DNA from: Lithospermum erythrorhizon
Lineage: Eukaryota > Streptophyta > Magnoliopsida > Boraginales > Boraginaceae
Assembly (NCBI GenBank): GCA_019722365.1
Contig: JADFUC010001316.1
Location: 62,001 to 126,000, forward strand
Direction of reading: 5' to 3'
Length of the DNA stretch: 64,000 nucleotides
The notes under the pieces: model-generated
Told to the model about the DNA's origin: nothing
Database searches by the model: none
The model's input: the letters and a program-made list of their open reading frames with translations, nothing else
Made by a program: the position numbers and the translations under genes
Shown: one piece after another, positions 23,079 to 34,013 of the stretch
How the letters are laid out: the number at the start of each line of letters is the position of its first letter
How positions within the stretch are numbered: the stretch's first letter is position 1

Positions 23079-23549
23079 AGATCCTAAAATGAAATGGCTC
23101 CACGTATATCAGTGATGACGGCATAGACTTCTTCTTAGCATAATTTTTTCCCTCGAATTCCTCGAATCACTACCTCACGTACTTAATTCCCCCAGATTGT
23201 GTCAATACATCCAAATAATCGTCAAGCGATTCAAGCCTATTTCCCTGCTTACTGGTGGACTCACATCATGGCCTCGGTAACCTCGATTTTCTTTCATGAC
23301 TTCCCTTGGGCTTAGCTCAAGGGTCTTTCCCCTTGTATCCACAAATCCTCTCGTTGTCCTCCTCTTTATTAATTTTTCCATCTCAATCTTTTAACATGCA
23401 TATCTGGTCTGCGGTCATGACTATACCTTCTATGGTATTCACACATTCGATTTATCTCTATTCACCTCTTGTTCCTTCTATCCAAGGAGGCTTTGTAATA
23501 CTTTTTTGTTTCGCTTATCCGGGAATAAATCTCTTGAGGATGGCAACTT

Positions 23550-24200
23550 TTAACGGGATTTGTCCCACCATGTACTATTTAGAACAGTTGGGCACACCGA
23601 ACCAATTCTTCTGCGGGTGGCAACAAGGCCTTTTCCTGAAATTTTGCCCCTTATCACGCAACCTATCCCATATTGGTGGTTTCTTTGATGGCCCTCGACT
23701 ATCCATCCTATCAGCCTTCTCTCGAAGATCACTTGAGGGACCTTCTTTCCTTTGCAAATTCTCCAAATTGATATGCTTATTAACCATTTTGGTCAGCTCA
23801 TCCTCTGTCAAAGGTGTTTCTAATACCAGCGCCTTCTTCAACTTGCCATAGTTTGGGCTCTTTGTGATAAAAACTATATAAGCTATCTTATTATCAATGT
23901 TCAGATGTTATTCAAAATGGCTTCAGATCGCTCTCGTGAAAGTCCTTAAGCCGACTTCAGGGCCTATTGTAAATCCATTAAAGCCCTTTCATTCCTGCTG
24001 TTGTAAACGGATTGCCATATTTGGCAATGAAAGCATCCAATGTATGAGCATACAAAACCACCACCCGCCGATAACTCCATGTACCAATCCAACATACCAT
24101 GTTAGACTATTCGGGAAACGCCTTTGCATAAATATCCATATGATTCAAGGTGATAGTCATTTGAGCTAAAAATCCTTTTAATGCTTTTGCTGGATCCCCT
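23550..24200 (-). pseudogene. Gag of Tat element, fragmented
   Basis: The frame at 23575-23841 (LTEDELTKMVNKHINLENLQ, then a charged KEGPSSDLREKAD stretch) matches the C-terminal part of Ty3/Tat Gag that follows the capsid fold. Upstream portions are broken. The 181-residue plus-strand frame at 23306-23851 is its antisense shadow. Confidence 0.65.
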
Positions 24201-24840
24201 ATACCACCGTATTGTGTAAAATCGTGGTAAAATGAACTCTAATCGTATGTATCGTATTTAGTCGCTAAAGAACGCATAACTATTGAAGTAATAAAGACGG
24301 CTTTCTTCCTAAGTAGCGAGGCTAAGACCGTCTGCTTGAATTGCCAAATTCTTTTTTTTGGCTCAGAAGAAGCCTTGTGAATAAAGTCAGCATTGACATC
24401 TACTGAAGGATCGCTTCACGTATTAAATCGAGGTCTCAGATGAGGTCGTTTCTCAGACTACTATATTCTCAAGCATTAGCGTCAGGCTAAGGCGGATCAG
24501 ACACAAGCGTGATGGGGTGAGGATCATCCGTGGCGATAAGATTCTTCTATCCCTTTATGTTCACGTTTCCGCCCGAAGCCGCTTCTTCACAAGTCTTTCT
24601 TTCGGTTTTCACTTAACCACCCATTCTTTCTGCACAAAGTCTACTCTATCACACCCCTTGCTCTCTAGCTGGCCAAACCTCCTCTATACTTCTTCACGTA
24701 ATATCGCCCCCTGCACTGCTCGCCGGATGCATCATCGGGGAGCATCCGTCACGGCCGACTGACCAGCATTTACATGTACTCGCTGCTCAAAGCGTTCGAA
24801 ATGTAGATATATTTTGATTTCGAGAACTTAATCAACCATC

Positions 24841-24856
24841 CCTATGTGACGCGCCA
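24841..24856 (-). other. Primer binding site of Tat element
   Basis: TGGCGCGTCACATAGG on the minus strand, two bases after the 5' LTR. It begins TGGCGC like PBSs common in plant Ty3 elements, with what looks like a one-base loss; the tRNA used is not certain. Confidence 0.55.
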
Positions 24857-24858
24857 TT

Positions 24859-25390
24859 TGATTCAAGCTGATTTTGTTGTATATCATTTCGATCTCGAAT
24901 CCATGTTCACGGCTTGACGAATCAAATCTGGACTCGTGATCCCCTGTACGGCGGTGAGCTGAAATCCTCGGGCGGAAATGCGTCACAACGCCAGCTTCGG
25001 ATTACTACCTATCAATGGCCTTCCCTTTAGCCGACCGGAGCAAATCTCCTCGATCACCGCTAATTAAAGCCGGGTTTATAATCGACTACAAACACTTCGA
25101 TGCTTAAGCTAAGAAGGATCAAGTTAAAGCGAAAAAGTACTAAGAGATGGAATTTTGTGATTACGTCAAATGGTTTAATAGTACCAAGATTATAGTATAA
25201 GATAAGGTAATGTGACGCTAGTTCTGATCAACGTGAGTCGCGACACGTGTCTCGACAACTGTCAGTACAATCATAAACCGTCTCAAACAAGCGCTTTGGT
25301 CAAGCGGCCCATATCCGCATTTTCTGGTGACTTATATATAAATATATACAACTAATCCATCCCCTACATCATTTATTTTAACCCACATCA
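24859..25390 (-). repeat. 5' LTR of the Tat element
   Basis: Begins TGATTCAAGCTGATTTTGTT and ends AACCCACATCA. Contains TATATATAAATATA near its right side, a TATA-like promoter candidate for the opposite orientation's U3. Paired with 14544-15081. Confidence 0.87.
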
Positions 25391-25395
25391 ATGAA
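25391..25395. repeat. Target site duplication, right (ATGAA)
   Basis: Exact copy of 14539-14543, directly after the CA end of the LTR. Confidence 0.85.
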
Positions 25396-26460
25396 TCTAT
25401 TAGTATATGAATCAATTGTCCGAGATAAGCATTTAGTTGTAATTTCACAAGTGCGATGGCTCTCACAATTTTGAAAGTTTATTACTCTATATATTGTCCG
25501 ATTATGATTTATTTGAAAATGTGCTATCTAACTCAATTATAAATTCATTAGTAAACTTGCTACATTCTTGATCCTCCTCAAGATTCACTAAAGATTGACT
25601 AATGGCATCCGTAGCTGGTCGTGTCGCAGACAAGAAAGGAGGCCATGATCGCAGCATCACGTAGCTCGATTCCCTCTATTAATACTTTCTGGCCTACCAT
25701 TATACCTTTTATTGGTTTGAATAGAATTTAACTAACTCGATTTAGCCAGACAACTTATTACATCAATAAATACCCCGATGCGTATGGTAGTTCAGTAATA
25801 AAGTAGTAGCTATGATTCCTACTACAAAAGATAGACTACCCATACATTAAATCAGTTGAAATCAAGATCAAATTGAAGGAGCTAGGATAGGACAAGAATC
25901 ATTGGGACAAGCAAGGACGTAAACTTATTCGGATATTGACATTTTTAACCAGAACATTGGCGAAGTCCAATAAACCCCACTTCTAAGTCTCTAACATGAC
26001 TTTGATCATAAATATGCCATTATTGAGTTAACGTCGTAGTCATCAGACAACGCGTGCTAAATGGTCTGAAGCAGTGAAAAATTAAACACTTGACATAGTA
26101 TGGGGAATCTTAGCTTGTCTCATGGCTCATCTTCTAGCATTTTATTTCTGAAAGATTTGGTGAAGTTATATGCTCAGAACTCAGGCGTAACTTCTTTTTC
26201 AACAAAATAATTCATGTCTTAAGATTCACATGCGTTGATTTTATAGACATAGGGTACGGTAAAGTCTAAATGGTGACAGATTATCTCCAAGTCACCTATA
26301 TAATTTTATCTTGAAAATAGGCTTGTTCCTAATAATTAATATTGTTTATTATATTTTATTAGCAAATTAACACACGTGATGCGTAAGCAATAAAATTATA
26401 ATACAACATATGTAATTAAATAATTGATTATTGTACAATTGCATAACTACTAAATTATTA
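25396..26460. other. Intergenic, unclassified low-copy-looking sequence
   Basis: Continues the pre-insertion locus of the Tat element. A GC-richer patch at 25600-25720 is open on the minus strand for about 35 codons (peptide starting near KGIMVGQKVLIEGIELRD), but I recognise no family and no splice partners. The rest shows no coding signal. Confidence 0.3.
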
Positions 26461-26535
26461 CTCCCTTCATTCTTAAAAGATGGTTCAATTTATTTTTTCA
26501 TAATTAAAATTAACAAACTTTGAATATTCATTGAC
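26461..26535 (+). mobile_element. Stowaway-type MITE, left end only
   Basis: CTCCCTTCATTCTTAAAAGA follows TA at 26459-26460 and matches the MITE terminal pattern CTCC-T-CGT-x-CTAAAAGAT. After about 75 bases the sequence switches to an unrelated repeat and no right end is found. Confidence 0.5.
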
Positions 26536-26760
26536 TCCGGCAAGCCTTGGTCGAGCAATGAGGAACTAGGGAGACACGAGGGAGCAATAAGCCCCTTAGA
26601 ATTTTAAAAATTATATTTTTACTATTAAAAATATAATTTTACAATTCATTTTATTCAAAAAATTCAAGTCAGCCTCTAAATTTGTGTATATTTTTATTTA
26701 TTTATATAATATAGTTACTTCGCCCCTCCTAAATAAAATTTTTGATTTCGCCACTGGATA
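26536..26760. repeat. Unclassified repeat joined to broken MITE
   Basis: Holds GCCCCTTAGAATTTTAAAAA, CGCCCCTCCTAAATAAAATT and ends TTCGCCACTGG, phrases common at the edges of old plant repeats. Similar phrases occur at 10578-10660 and 8840-9055. Between 26761 and 27002 nothing recognisable is seen. Confidence 0.35.
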
Positions 26761-27002
26761 AGTGGTTACCAAACTCCAATAATCTCTATCAAGAATTCTT
26801 CGCCCCTGCGGTTTGTACTCAGCGCGCTTATCGGGATAAGTACTCTAGTAAGATGGATAAAATTTTGGCAAGATAAGAAAATGATGAATAAGTTATGCTA
26901 TGCATTTTTCATCGTAGCTCCTGATTAGTAGTTTCGAACGTTTAAAAGAAACATATCAAAGGACAATTTACGCTATACATTGCCTTTGGAAATTAGACGG
27001 TT

Positions 27003-27375
27003 TGTTATTTGACTCAAGCAAGCTTTTAAGCCTACAACAAATTTCATTAAATACGAATACAATAAAAGAAACTAAACAATGCGAATCTGCACAAACAATA
27101 AAGAAATTGACACAAGAATTTAACATGGTTTTAGATCGCACGTGTAATCTCTGTACTAAGTCCACAGTGAGGAAAAGAAATATTATTACTTAATAGTCGA
27201 TGAATTACACCGTGAATACACTAAAAAAATAACAAGAGTCCTTCACTATATAGCAACTCCATTAACTATCGGCCATAGCGAATACACTACATCTCTATAT
27301 ATAGGTCCAAGTAGCCTACCTTCAAAGTTTCAATACTTAGTAGCACTCTAAAAATTCTAAGCCTATATTTCAAGA
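27003..27375 (-). repeat. 3' LTR of copia element
   Basis: Shares AAGCCTACAACAAAT, ATAAAAGAAACTAAACAAT, AGTCCACAGTGAGGAAA-like and CTAAAAATT-like blocks with 31369-32608 in the same order. On the minus strand it starts TCTTGAAATATAG, where the right LTR has TGTTAAAATATAG, so the terminal TG has mutated. Confidence 0.75.
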
Positions 27376-27386
27376 AATCTCCACCT
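27376..27386 (-). other. Polypurine tract of copia element
   Basis: AGGTGGAGATT on the minus strand directly before the 3' LTR; this is the classic copia polypurine tract sequence. Confidence 0.7.
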
Positions 27387-27399
27387 AGGCTTCAATTTT

Positions 27400-27980
27400 T
27401 AGAACCCCATGTCCTCCAACTTTAAATAGTAATCTAGATGCAAATTTCTCTTCCTCTGCAATATGTGCCCTTAGACACTTCAAATATGAGAGACATTGAT
27501 CAAGCTCAAACAATGATTGAACTTGATCCTTGTAACTATCTTTGTCAACATATCCGTTGGATAGTCTTCAGTACCAACTTTTGTCACATTGATATCCCCT
27601 TCTTCAACCCATTCTAACATAAAATTAAACTTGGCCCCAACACGCCTCAAGGAATTGGCAGCACCGGATTCTTGCTAAACAAATAGCACTCCCCACTATC
27701 ACAAAACAGGGTGACTTGCCTCTAAACTATACCAAAATCCCCCACTAAATTTCTAAGCCACACAACTTCCTCACGTCACCAATGCCATGTACCATGCCTC
27801 AAGAGTGTAATAAAGCAACCGCTGATTGTAATGTCCACCATCTAACCGATCCTCTCATGAAAGTGTAAAGAGACGTAACCCGGTTGGACCGGCCGCTTAT
27901 CCAAAGATAATCGTAGTCTGGTGATAATCTACTAACATTTTGACCCATGTACTCCATTCTCTCATATTTCTTTACCTAAC
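27400..27980 (-). pseudogene. RNase H tail of copia element
   Basis: Read by eye on the minus strand, the end of the polyprotein shows VEEGDINVTKVGTEDYPTDM followed by LTK and NHCLSLINVSH. These match the D-[IV]-x-x-x-K-[IV]-x-T-x-x-NPADMLTK tail of copia RNase H. Catalytic parts further upstream are broken. Confidence 0.65.
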
Positions 27981-28036
27981 ATTGCTCCTCGTGAAGTATC
28001 GGTCCACTTTACCGTGTGCCAACAAGTCCTTTCACA

Positions 28037-29020
28037 TCAAGTATTAACGCATTCTACCATTCTCACAACGTGCGATGACTGCCTTGTGCAAACATCCCAT
28101 ACATTAACGATTCCAATCGATTTCAGATAATGGAACCTCGACATTTCTTCTTCGGTTGTATGTGATAATGAAGCACCAAGCTTCATGTGAGGAGCCAATG
28201 GTGTGTTCACCGTTTTTGACTTCTCATTTAAGTCAAACATACTAACCAGTTTCTCTAAGTATCGAGACCAGAGCTAGCCACACTACACCTTTTAACCTCG
28301 ATCATGCTTCATTTTCACATGCCAAGTATTTTTCTAGTTTTACCAAGCTCTTTCATGTCGAAAGATCTACCCAGATGGTCTTTCATGTTTTGCACCTCCA
28401 CACTACTAGAACAGGCTATTAACATATCATCAACATATAATAGAAGATAAATGTCAATACATTCACGAAACTTCTGAAAAATATACGCACTATCATACGA
28501 ACTCCTCAATTTAAACCTTTGCTCCACCATAAATTGATCGAATCTCTTGTATCATTGACGCGGCGATCGCTTAATCAAGATAAAGATTTCCTCAATTTGC
28601 AAACCTAGTTCTTTTTTTCCAACAGCTTTGAACCCTTCAAATTGAGTCATATAGATCTCTTCTTCTAAGTCGCTGCTATGTAAAATGTCGTTTTTTACAC
28701 GAAGCCGAGCTAACTCAAGTCCTATTGTACAAGCGCCAATAAAACACGAATGGACTTAATTTGCTTCACGATAGGAGAGAAAACTTCATTGTAATCTATT
28801 CCTTCACATTGTGCAAACTTTTCTCGCCACTAATCTTGCCTCCTCAGAACGTGATTTTGTCTTCGCTCGAGATACCATCTTTCTTAGCAAAGACTCATTT
28901 ACATCCAACAGCTTTCTTACCTATAACGAGCTCCACCAAATCCCAAGTCTCGTTCTTTCATAAAGAATCCATCTCTTCTTGCATGACCCCTATCCAATAT
29001 GTCACTTTCGAACTATGACG
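28037..29020 (-). pseudogene. Reverse transcriptase of copia element, fragmented
   Basis: The frame at 28315-28530 contains IYLLLYVDDMLIACSS, the catalytic YVDDM box, followed by DHLGRSFDMKELGKTRKILG. The next frame down (28037-28240) has TPLAPHMKLG, the usual connection towards RNase H. Upstream fingers and palm blocks are broken by stops. Confidence 0.8.
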
Positions 29021-29299
29021 AGCTTCTAAGTAAGATAATGGGATATCTTCACTAAATCGAAGCGATATAAGTCGCAATATCATTGAACTTTGCCTGGGCT
29101 TCCTAATATTTCTATTGGGCTCATGGGCGCCATATACACGCCATCACGAGCCTCCCATCAATACCGGAAACCGCAAAATCTTCTTCACCGCAATCGAGTC
29201 CTCTCAACACCGAACCAATCCTCTGGATCCACCGATTTTGTAGTACCCTCAAGCTCCACCTAAACCTCATTTGGTAAATTGTTCGCTGTCCGCTCTTAC

Positions 29300-30040
29300 C
29301 ATCGTGATCAAATGTAACATCCCTAATTTATAACTATCTTCTTTGACTCAGACACCATAATCGAGTATCCCTTCACACTACTAGTAGATCCCAAGAAGAT
29401 GACTTTCTCGCTCTGTGGTCTAATTTTACACCAATACGTGATAATAACTTCTACATCCAAATATATGCACCATCGTAGCTCAAGAAGAGTATTACCCGAC
29501 CACTCTCCAGCGAGTCCGATCAATGAGCGCTAGCTTGACGGAAGCATGTCAATTTAGATGACAAGTATACATCATCAAGATTCGGCTTAATGTTGCTTTC
29601 CCCAACCAGACTGGAAAGCATACAACGAATCCCTTTCTAACAACGCTGTGATTCATTCTTTCGCCACTCCGCTTTGTCGAGGAGTATGTTCACCAAAAAT
29701 ATCTTGCAATGTCAACATTTCTTACACCCATTGAACAAAGAACCCGACTTGCACTGCAGCCCATTATCCTGGATCTTAAACGCCCACCTTCGACAATAGT
29801 CTCTATTAATTTTTTCCACTCTAAAGATATCAATCTAATCTCATACTTATTCTTTTCATCAGGTAAACTCATATTCCTTAAAAAATCATCAACAAAGGTT
29901 ACGAAGTATGAGTTACATCCCAAAGAAGCATTTCGAGACGGTCCCCACACATCACTATGCACGAGTTCAAGATCTCTCATGCCACGAACAACCTCTCCAA
30001 ACTTGTCTCGAGTCTTTTCTTGATTTAATGCCGACAAAAC
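29300..30040 (-). pseudogene. Integrase of copia element, fragmented
   Basis: The frame at 29690-30037 has LELVHSDVWGPSRNASLGCN then SYFVTFVDDF, containing the catalytic D-x-W-GP and the second aspartate (VDD). The C-terminal part continues to about 29323 in other frames. Confidence 0.78.
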
Positions 30041-30169
30041 TCAAGTTTACCTCCTTGGCGCCTTTCAATAGCCCTCTTTCTCGATTAACCTCAAGCCTTT
30101 CACTACGCACCCCAAAATCCATTACTGGTTGTAATAGATTGATCGTTGCTTATCAAATATCAATAGAAT

Positions 30170-30391
30170 CTATGAACCGATGTACCTCAAGATAATAAAG
30201 CTGGGCTTCCTTCTCTTTTCTTGTATAATCTTGTCGCCTTTGCTCATCTTGATAGAACCACCTTCAAGTACAAATTTATAGCCCTTAGCTTCTAAAGTTC
30301 CTAATGAAATCAAGTTCTTCTTCAAATCTGGAACATAATAAATATTCTCCATTAATCCGATACATTCATCATCTGCCGACGGACTTTTCAC
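30170..30391 (-). pseudogene. GAG-pre-integrase domain of copia element
   Basis: Contains NIYYVPDLKKNLISLGTLEA and YKFVLEGGSIKMSKG. These match the V-x-YVPDLKKNLISLG motif between protease and integrase in copia polyproteins. The protease active site was not located. Confidence 0.78.
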
Positions 30392-30619
30392 CTCCCTATA
30401 GTCTTCAGCACGGCCGGTTGTTGCCCATTAAGACAACTCCACCATCAAACTCAGTGAATTCACAAAATAACGCTCACAAGGGACCATGACATGAAATAAC
30501 CCAAATCCATGATCCATTCATTGCAACTCAGGAAGTCTTCCTGAGCTTCCACAAGACAAACTTCGTTTCCATTTCATCTTCAAATATATTCATATTCTGG
30601 CTTCCTTGTTCTTCAACTC

Positions 30620-31345
30620 AAGTAATCCGATTTTCAATGTCATTTCTCGTAACAAAAAGAACATTGATCTTTTGCAATTTTCTTCTTTTGTGAATTCTGC
30701 CGAGATGACTTCATGCTAGATTTCTTCTTTCCTTCATTAATCACAATACTAGACATCTAGTCTTTGCAGGTTCCATAACTTCTCCGATTATTGTTTGCAT
30801 GATTTGACATCGCCTTCAAATTTGAACTTATCCTTACTCATACAATAAAGTAATGATAAGATGATCATGCTTGTCTGCAGCTGAGTTCAGAACAACAAGG
30901 ATTTGTCCTCATCCTCAATTTCAATGATCAAATTCTCGTAAATCGGTTAAAAATTTTATTATACCTATTGAGGTGATCGTTCATGATTATGCCTTGCTCG
31001 AACTCAAATCGGAATAGCTTCTTCTTCATGTACAAATGATTTTCAATGCTCTTCGTTATGTACTTGTCTGCAAGCTCTTCTAGAGTTTTTGAGCATCCAT
31101 CTCCTTTATGACTGAGTACTCAATGTCTTTCTCCAAATACAATCAGATTGCTTCGCATGCCGACTCTATTTTTCTTTTTCCATTCTTCATCCGTTGTTGT
31201 TGCGTGTGCTCTCTTCTCCAAGACGACGTCTAGCTCATGTCGATTGAGCACATCTACAACCTCAAGACCGCCACATTCCGGGTTGTTACCTCCATCAACT
31301 TCTCCACTTTGAACTTCATGATTCCTCCCATCTCTCTCCCAACGG
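30620..31345 (-). pseudogene. Gag of copia element, fragmented
   Basis: Starts near 31345 with an ATG followed by KFKVEKL, and shows DVLNRHELDVVLE and EEWKKKN in alternating frames (about 31140-31250), the usual N-terminal copia Gag. A zinc-knuckle start CSFCYEK lies near 30640-30670. Frames shift several times. Confidence 0.65.
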
Positions 31346-31350
31346 TAATC

Positions 31351-31365
31351 TAAGCTCTATTGACA
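31351..31365 (-). other. Primer binding site of copia element (degenerate)
   Basis: TGTCAATAGAGCTTA on the minus strand, three bases inside the 5' LTR. It agrees with the initiator-Met-tRNA PBS TGGTATCAGAGC at 8 of 12 positions. Confidence 0.5.
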
Positions 31366-31410
31366 ATTTGTCACAAGTATGAAAGCCTACAACAAATGGT
31401 TAGAAATACG

Positions 31411-32258
31411 AGGGTAATTTGCACCCTACCCCCTCGTATTATTTAAAAGTTACACCATACCCTCCTACGTTGTTTTAATTACCATCGTGACTTCAGATAA
31501 TTTTAAATATTGCACACAATTTCCCCATTATTAACTTCCTCGCTTGAATAATTTAGTAGAAAAAAATATTACCTTGACTCAACAATTACTTTATACTTCT
31601 TTATTATTCTAAAAAAATATTATATCGCTTTTATATATCAAGGTTAAAAATATTTTCATAATATTATTTGATGCGGTAATTTTTCAAGGGGCCAATACTT
31701 TCGCAATTTATGAACGCTTAAACCTTTACATTAAGATTTTGATGCGATAAGTGCTTATTATATACTATTTCAACCTAATTGGATATTTTTATTATTTTTA
31801 TGTGTCACACTTTGATCATGAAATATTATAAAAATGATAAAGAATACTATTAAAATATTTCAAAAAATCAATTCAATAATATCAATTTTATATTTACAAA
31901 AATAAAAATAAAAATCTAATTGATGGTCAAAGCTAATAGTAAAGCCAAAATATCATTTTAATTAGAGGGAGTACGTTTGTAAAAAATATTATAAAATTTT
32001 AAAGTAACGAGTAAATATCAATGCTGGTAAAATGGTCTAAAATATTACACATTTTGGAGAGAAATAATTATTTTGCCACCTCAAGTCACATAAATAGAGA
32101 GTGTAGTACACTTGCCATCAATTTTGATGGAAATTTGGATATTTCTGGGACGCGCAAGTAAATATTTAAAGTAATATTGTGGGGCCAGCGCTAATTAATT
32201 AATACAATGTACATTTGCCAAGTAACTTTTTTAACAATACAGTGGTCAAAGTAATTTT
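31411..32258. mobile_element. 848-bp insertion in the copia LTR, unclassified
   Basis: It is flanked by AAATACG at 31404-31410 and at 32259-32265, a 7-bp direct repeat that is present once in the partner LTR around 27050-27056. The left end reads AGGGTAATTTGCACCCTACC, a sequence type common at edges of Mutator- or hAT-like elements. No matching inverted right end was found, and no coding is visible. It contains a MITE at 31765-31971. Confidence 0.55.
31765..31971. mobile_element. Stowaway-like MITE inside the 848-bp insertion
   Basis: Flanked by TA on both sides (31763-31764, 31972-31973). The right end read inward is CTCCCTCTAATTAAAATGAT and the left end is CTATTTCAACCTAATTGGAT; similarity of the two ends is partial. 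Confidence 0.45.
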
Positions 32259-32608
32259 AAATACGGTAAGACAATAAAAGAAACTAAACAATAACAAACA
32301 ACAAAGTACAAATGATAAAAGAAATGGAGACAATAATTTAATCGTGGATTTCAGATTACACGCAGAATCCTGTGACTAGGTCCAATGAGGAAAGAGAATA
32401 TTGTTATTAACAAGCTTGATTTGACCATAACTGCGAACACACTCTGCTATCAATAAAGAGTCTCTTTTCACTATATAAAGAAACCCACTAACTATTTGCG
32501 TACAATACACTAACACTAAGCAATTTATAGTCCAAATACGAGCCTACTTTTCTAAAGCTTTTTCCACGTGGTATCACTCTCTAAAAATTATAAATCTATA
32601 TTTTAACA

Positions 32609-34008
32609 AATTGGTTATAAACTAATGGAAGTGTAATACTGGCAGGTCTTCTTTGTAGATTAATTAACTTCCAATAATACCTCCAAATTAATTCCAATTA
32701 AAATTTGAAAAACAATTGTTTAAAAGGAAAAAGTGTAAGAAAAGTTGGTGAAGTCAAAATAACTAACTACATCTATTTTCATTATATATAGTATGGAGTA
32801 TAAAGAATATATGGTGTGAGACTATTTTTTTGGCACCACAAAATATGACACTTTACTTCAATTGATATTTTTGCAAACTTTGGCCTTAGACATTATATAT
32901 TAGGTTCATATGATAATTTTAGTTATACTTGCTTAATATCTTCTTGTTTAAATTGATTTAAATTTTAAAATAATTGTGTCAATATATTACATTTGCTTAA
33001 GAAAGTGTCATAAAATGTAACTAAAGGTAAAAGACTTTTATCGAAGAGAGGACATTTTAGGCCAATTATTTTTACACTATTTTTTTTATTAAAAAAATTC
33101 ACTCATTTATTATTTTAAATTCACTTTTACATTATAAGTGGAGTGTTATTATTATCACTTATTAAAATAAAAAAAATCAAAAATCATTGTATAAACTTTA
33201 TGATGTTCTTAAAAAATTTGGCATAGTATCTGAATATATAATTCCTTATAAAATATCCAAGATGTGGAATGACTTAGGCTATCTATAGTGATCATATTAT
33301 TTAACATCCTCTTTTTCATTTTCTAACACTCCACATCATCTTTGCTCTCTTCTACATAATAATTCAACATCCATTTAACTTTTATAATTTTACAATAGCT
33401 TTGCTTTTAACTTTATCTAATATTCTTATTTACTTATATTTTTATTTTTATGATTAAATAATATAACAATTAACGCTCATAATTAAATAAGAATAATTAA
33501 CACTTAAATAAATTATTTTTGATATTTTTAAAAAATGAAAATTTGTATAAATATTTATTTAAATCATTTTTAATCTCATATTCCTAATAGAATTGAAAGA
33601 TAAAAATCAAGAGTTTAATAAAGGATAATAGAATAATTATAATAAAAATGGTTGTTTTTTTTTATGATATCCAACTTAAATGAAGCAAGTCTCTATTTAT
33701 AGAGGAAAAAAATGATGAATTTTGGTATAAAAATTAATTTATTATCAAATAATTAGACGTGATAAGAAAACGATTTAATCTAGATGTCGATAATGCCAGC
33801 CTACGATAATGAGATTCAACATTTTTAACTCTTTTCTCTTCAAATTAATACACATCATCACAGCTCTTTTTTCAATACCCTCAAATAGTAGTTTAAGTTG
33901 TAAGACTACTTACAATGAGGGTGTTCAAAATGTAATAAATTAATACCAATTAATCTTTAATAATAATAGTTCATATAATAATTCAATAAAAGAAGTATTT
34001 TCCTTATA
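32609..34008. other. AT-rich intergenic, probable old MITE material
   Basis: No gene. Around 32850-33020 ATGACACTTT and AAAGTGTCAT face each other. Around 33278 (GGCTATCTATAGTGATC) and 33895 (AGACTACTTACAATGAGGG) there are edges of the kind seen in PIF/Harbinger-like MITEs, but I could not pair them. Confidence 0.3.
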
Positions 34009-34013
34009 TATAT
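34009..34013. repeat. Target site duplication, left (TATAT)
   Basis: TATAT before the left LTR; the same five bases follow the right LTR at 41050-41054. Low complexity weakens it as sole evidence. Confidence 0.55.

Larger units (their letters stand above)
14544..25390 (-). mobile_element. Tat-lineage Ty3/gypsy LTR retrotransposon, complete but decayed
   Basis: The 10,847-bp element has direct LTRs of 538 and 532 bp, TG...CA ends and an exact 5-bp target duplication. On the minus strand the order is 5' LTR (24859-25390), primer site, gag, protease, reverse transcriptase, RNase H, second RNase H, integrase, then a long region with an ORF on the opposite strand, a polypurine tract and the 3' LTR (14544-15081). 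Domain order RT-RH-IN places it in Ty3/gypsy. The second RNase H and the antisense ORF before the 3' LTR are features known from Tat/Retand/Grande-type elements. Every protein domain is interrupted by stops or frameshifts, so it cannot be autonomous as written. It is a single clean insertion and no nested element was noticed inside it. Confidence 0.88.
27003..32608 (-). mobile_element. Ty1/copia LTR retrotransposon, decayed, with later insertion
   Basis: Minus-strand order is 5' LTR (31369-32608, interrupted), primer site, gag with zinc knuckle, GAG-pre-integrase, integrase, reverse transcriptase with YVDDM, RNase H, polypurine tract, and 3' LTR (27003-27375). IN before RT is the Ty1/copia order. 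The internal domain is about 4 kb, as expected for copia elements such as Ivana/Ale/TAR types; the lineage is not resolved. Gag-pol is broken by many frameshifts. No clean 5-bp target duplication was found. Confidence 0.82.
31369..32608 (-). repeat. 5' LTR of copia element, split by an insertion
   Basis: The LTR runs 31369-31410 and resumes at 32259. Without the 848-bp insert and one duplicated AAATACG it is about 385 bp, close to the 373 bp of its partner. The outer end is ATTTTAACA at 32608. A TATA-like TATATAAAG is present within it. Confidence 0.72.

Noticed and set aside
23306..23851. 181-residue plus-strand open frame
   Set aside because: It is antisense to the Tat gag region and has no recognisable domain; the minus strand carries the Gag signature.
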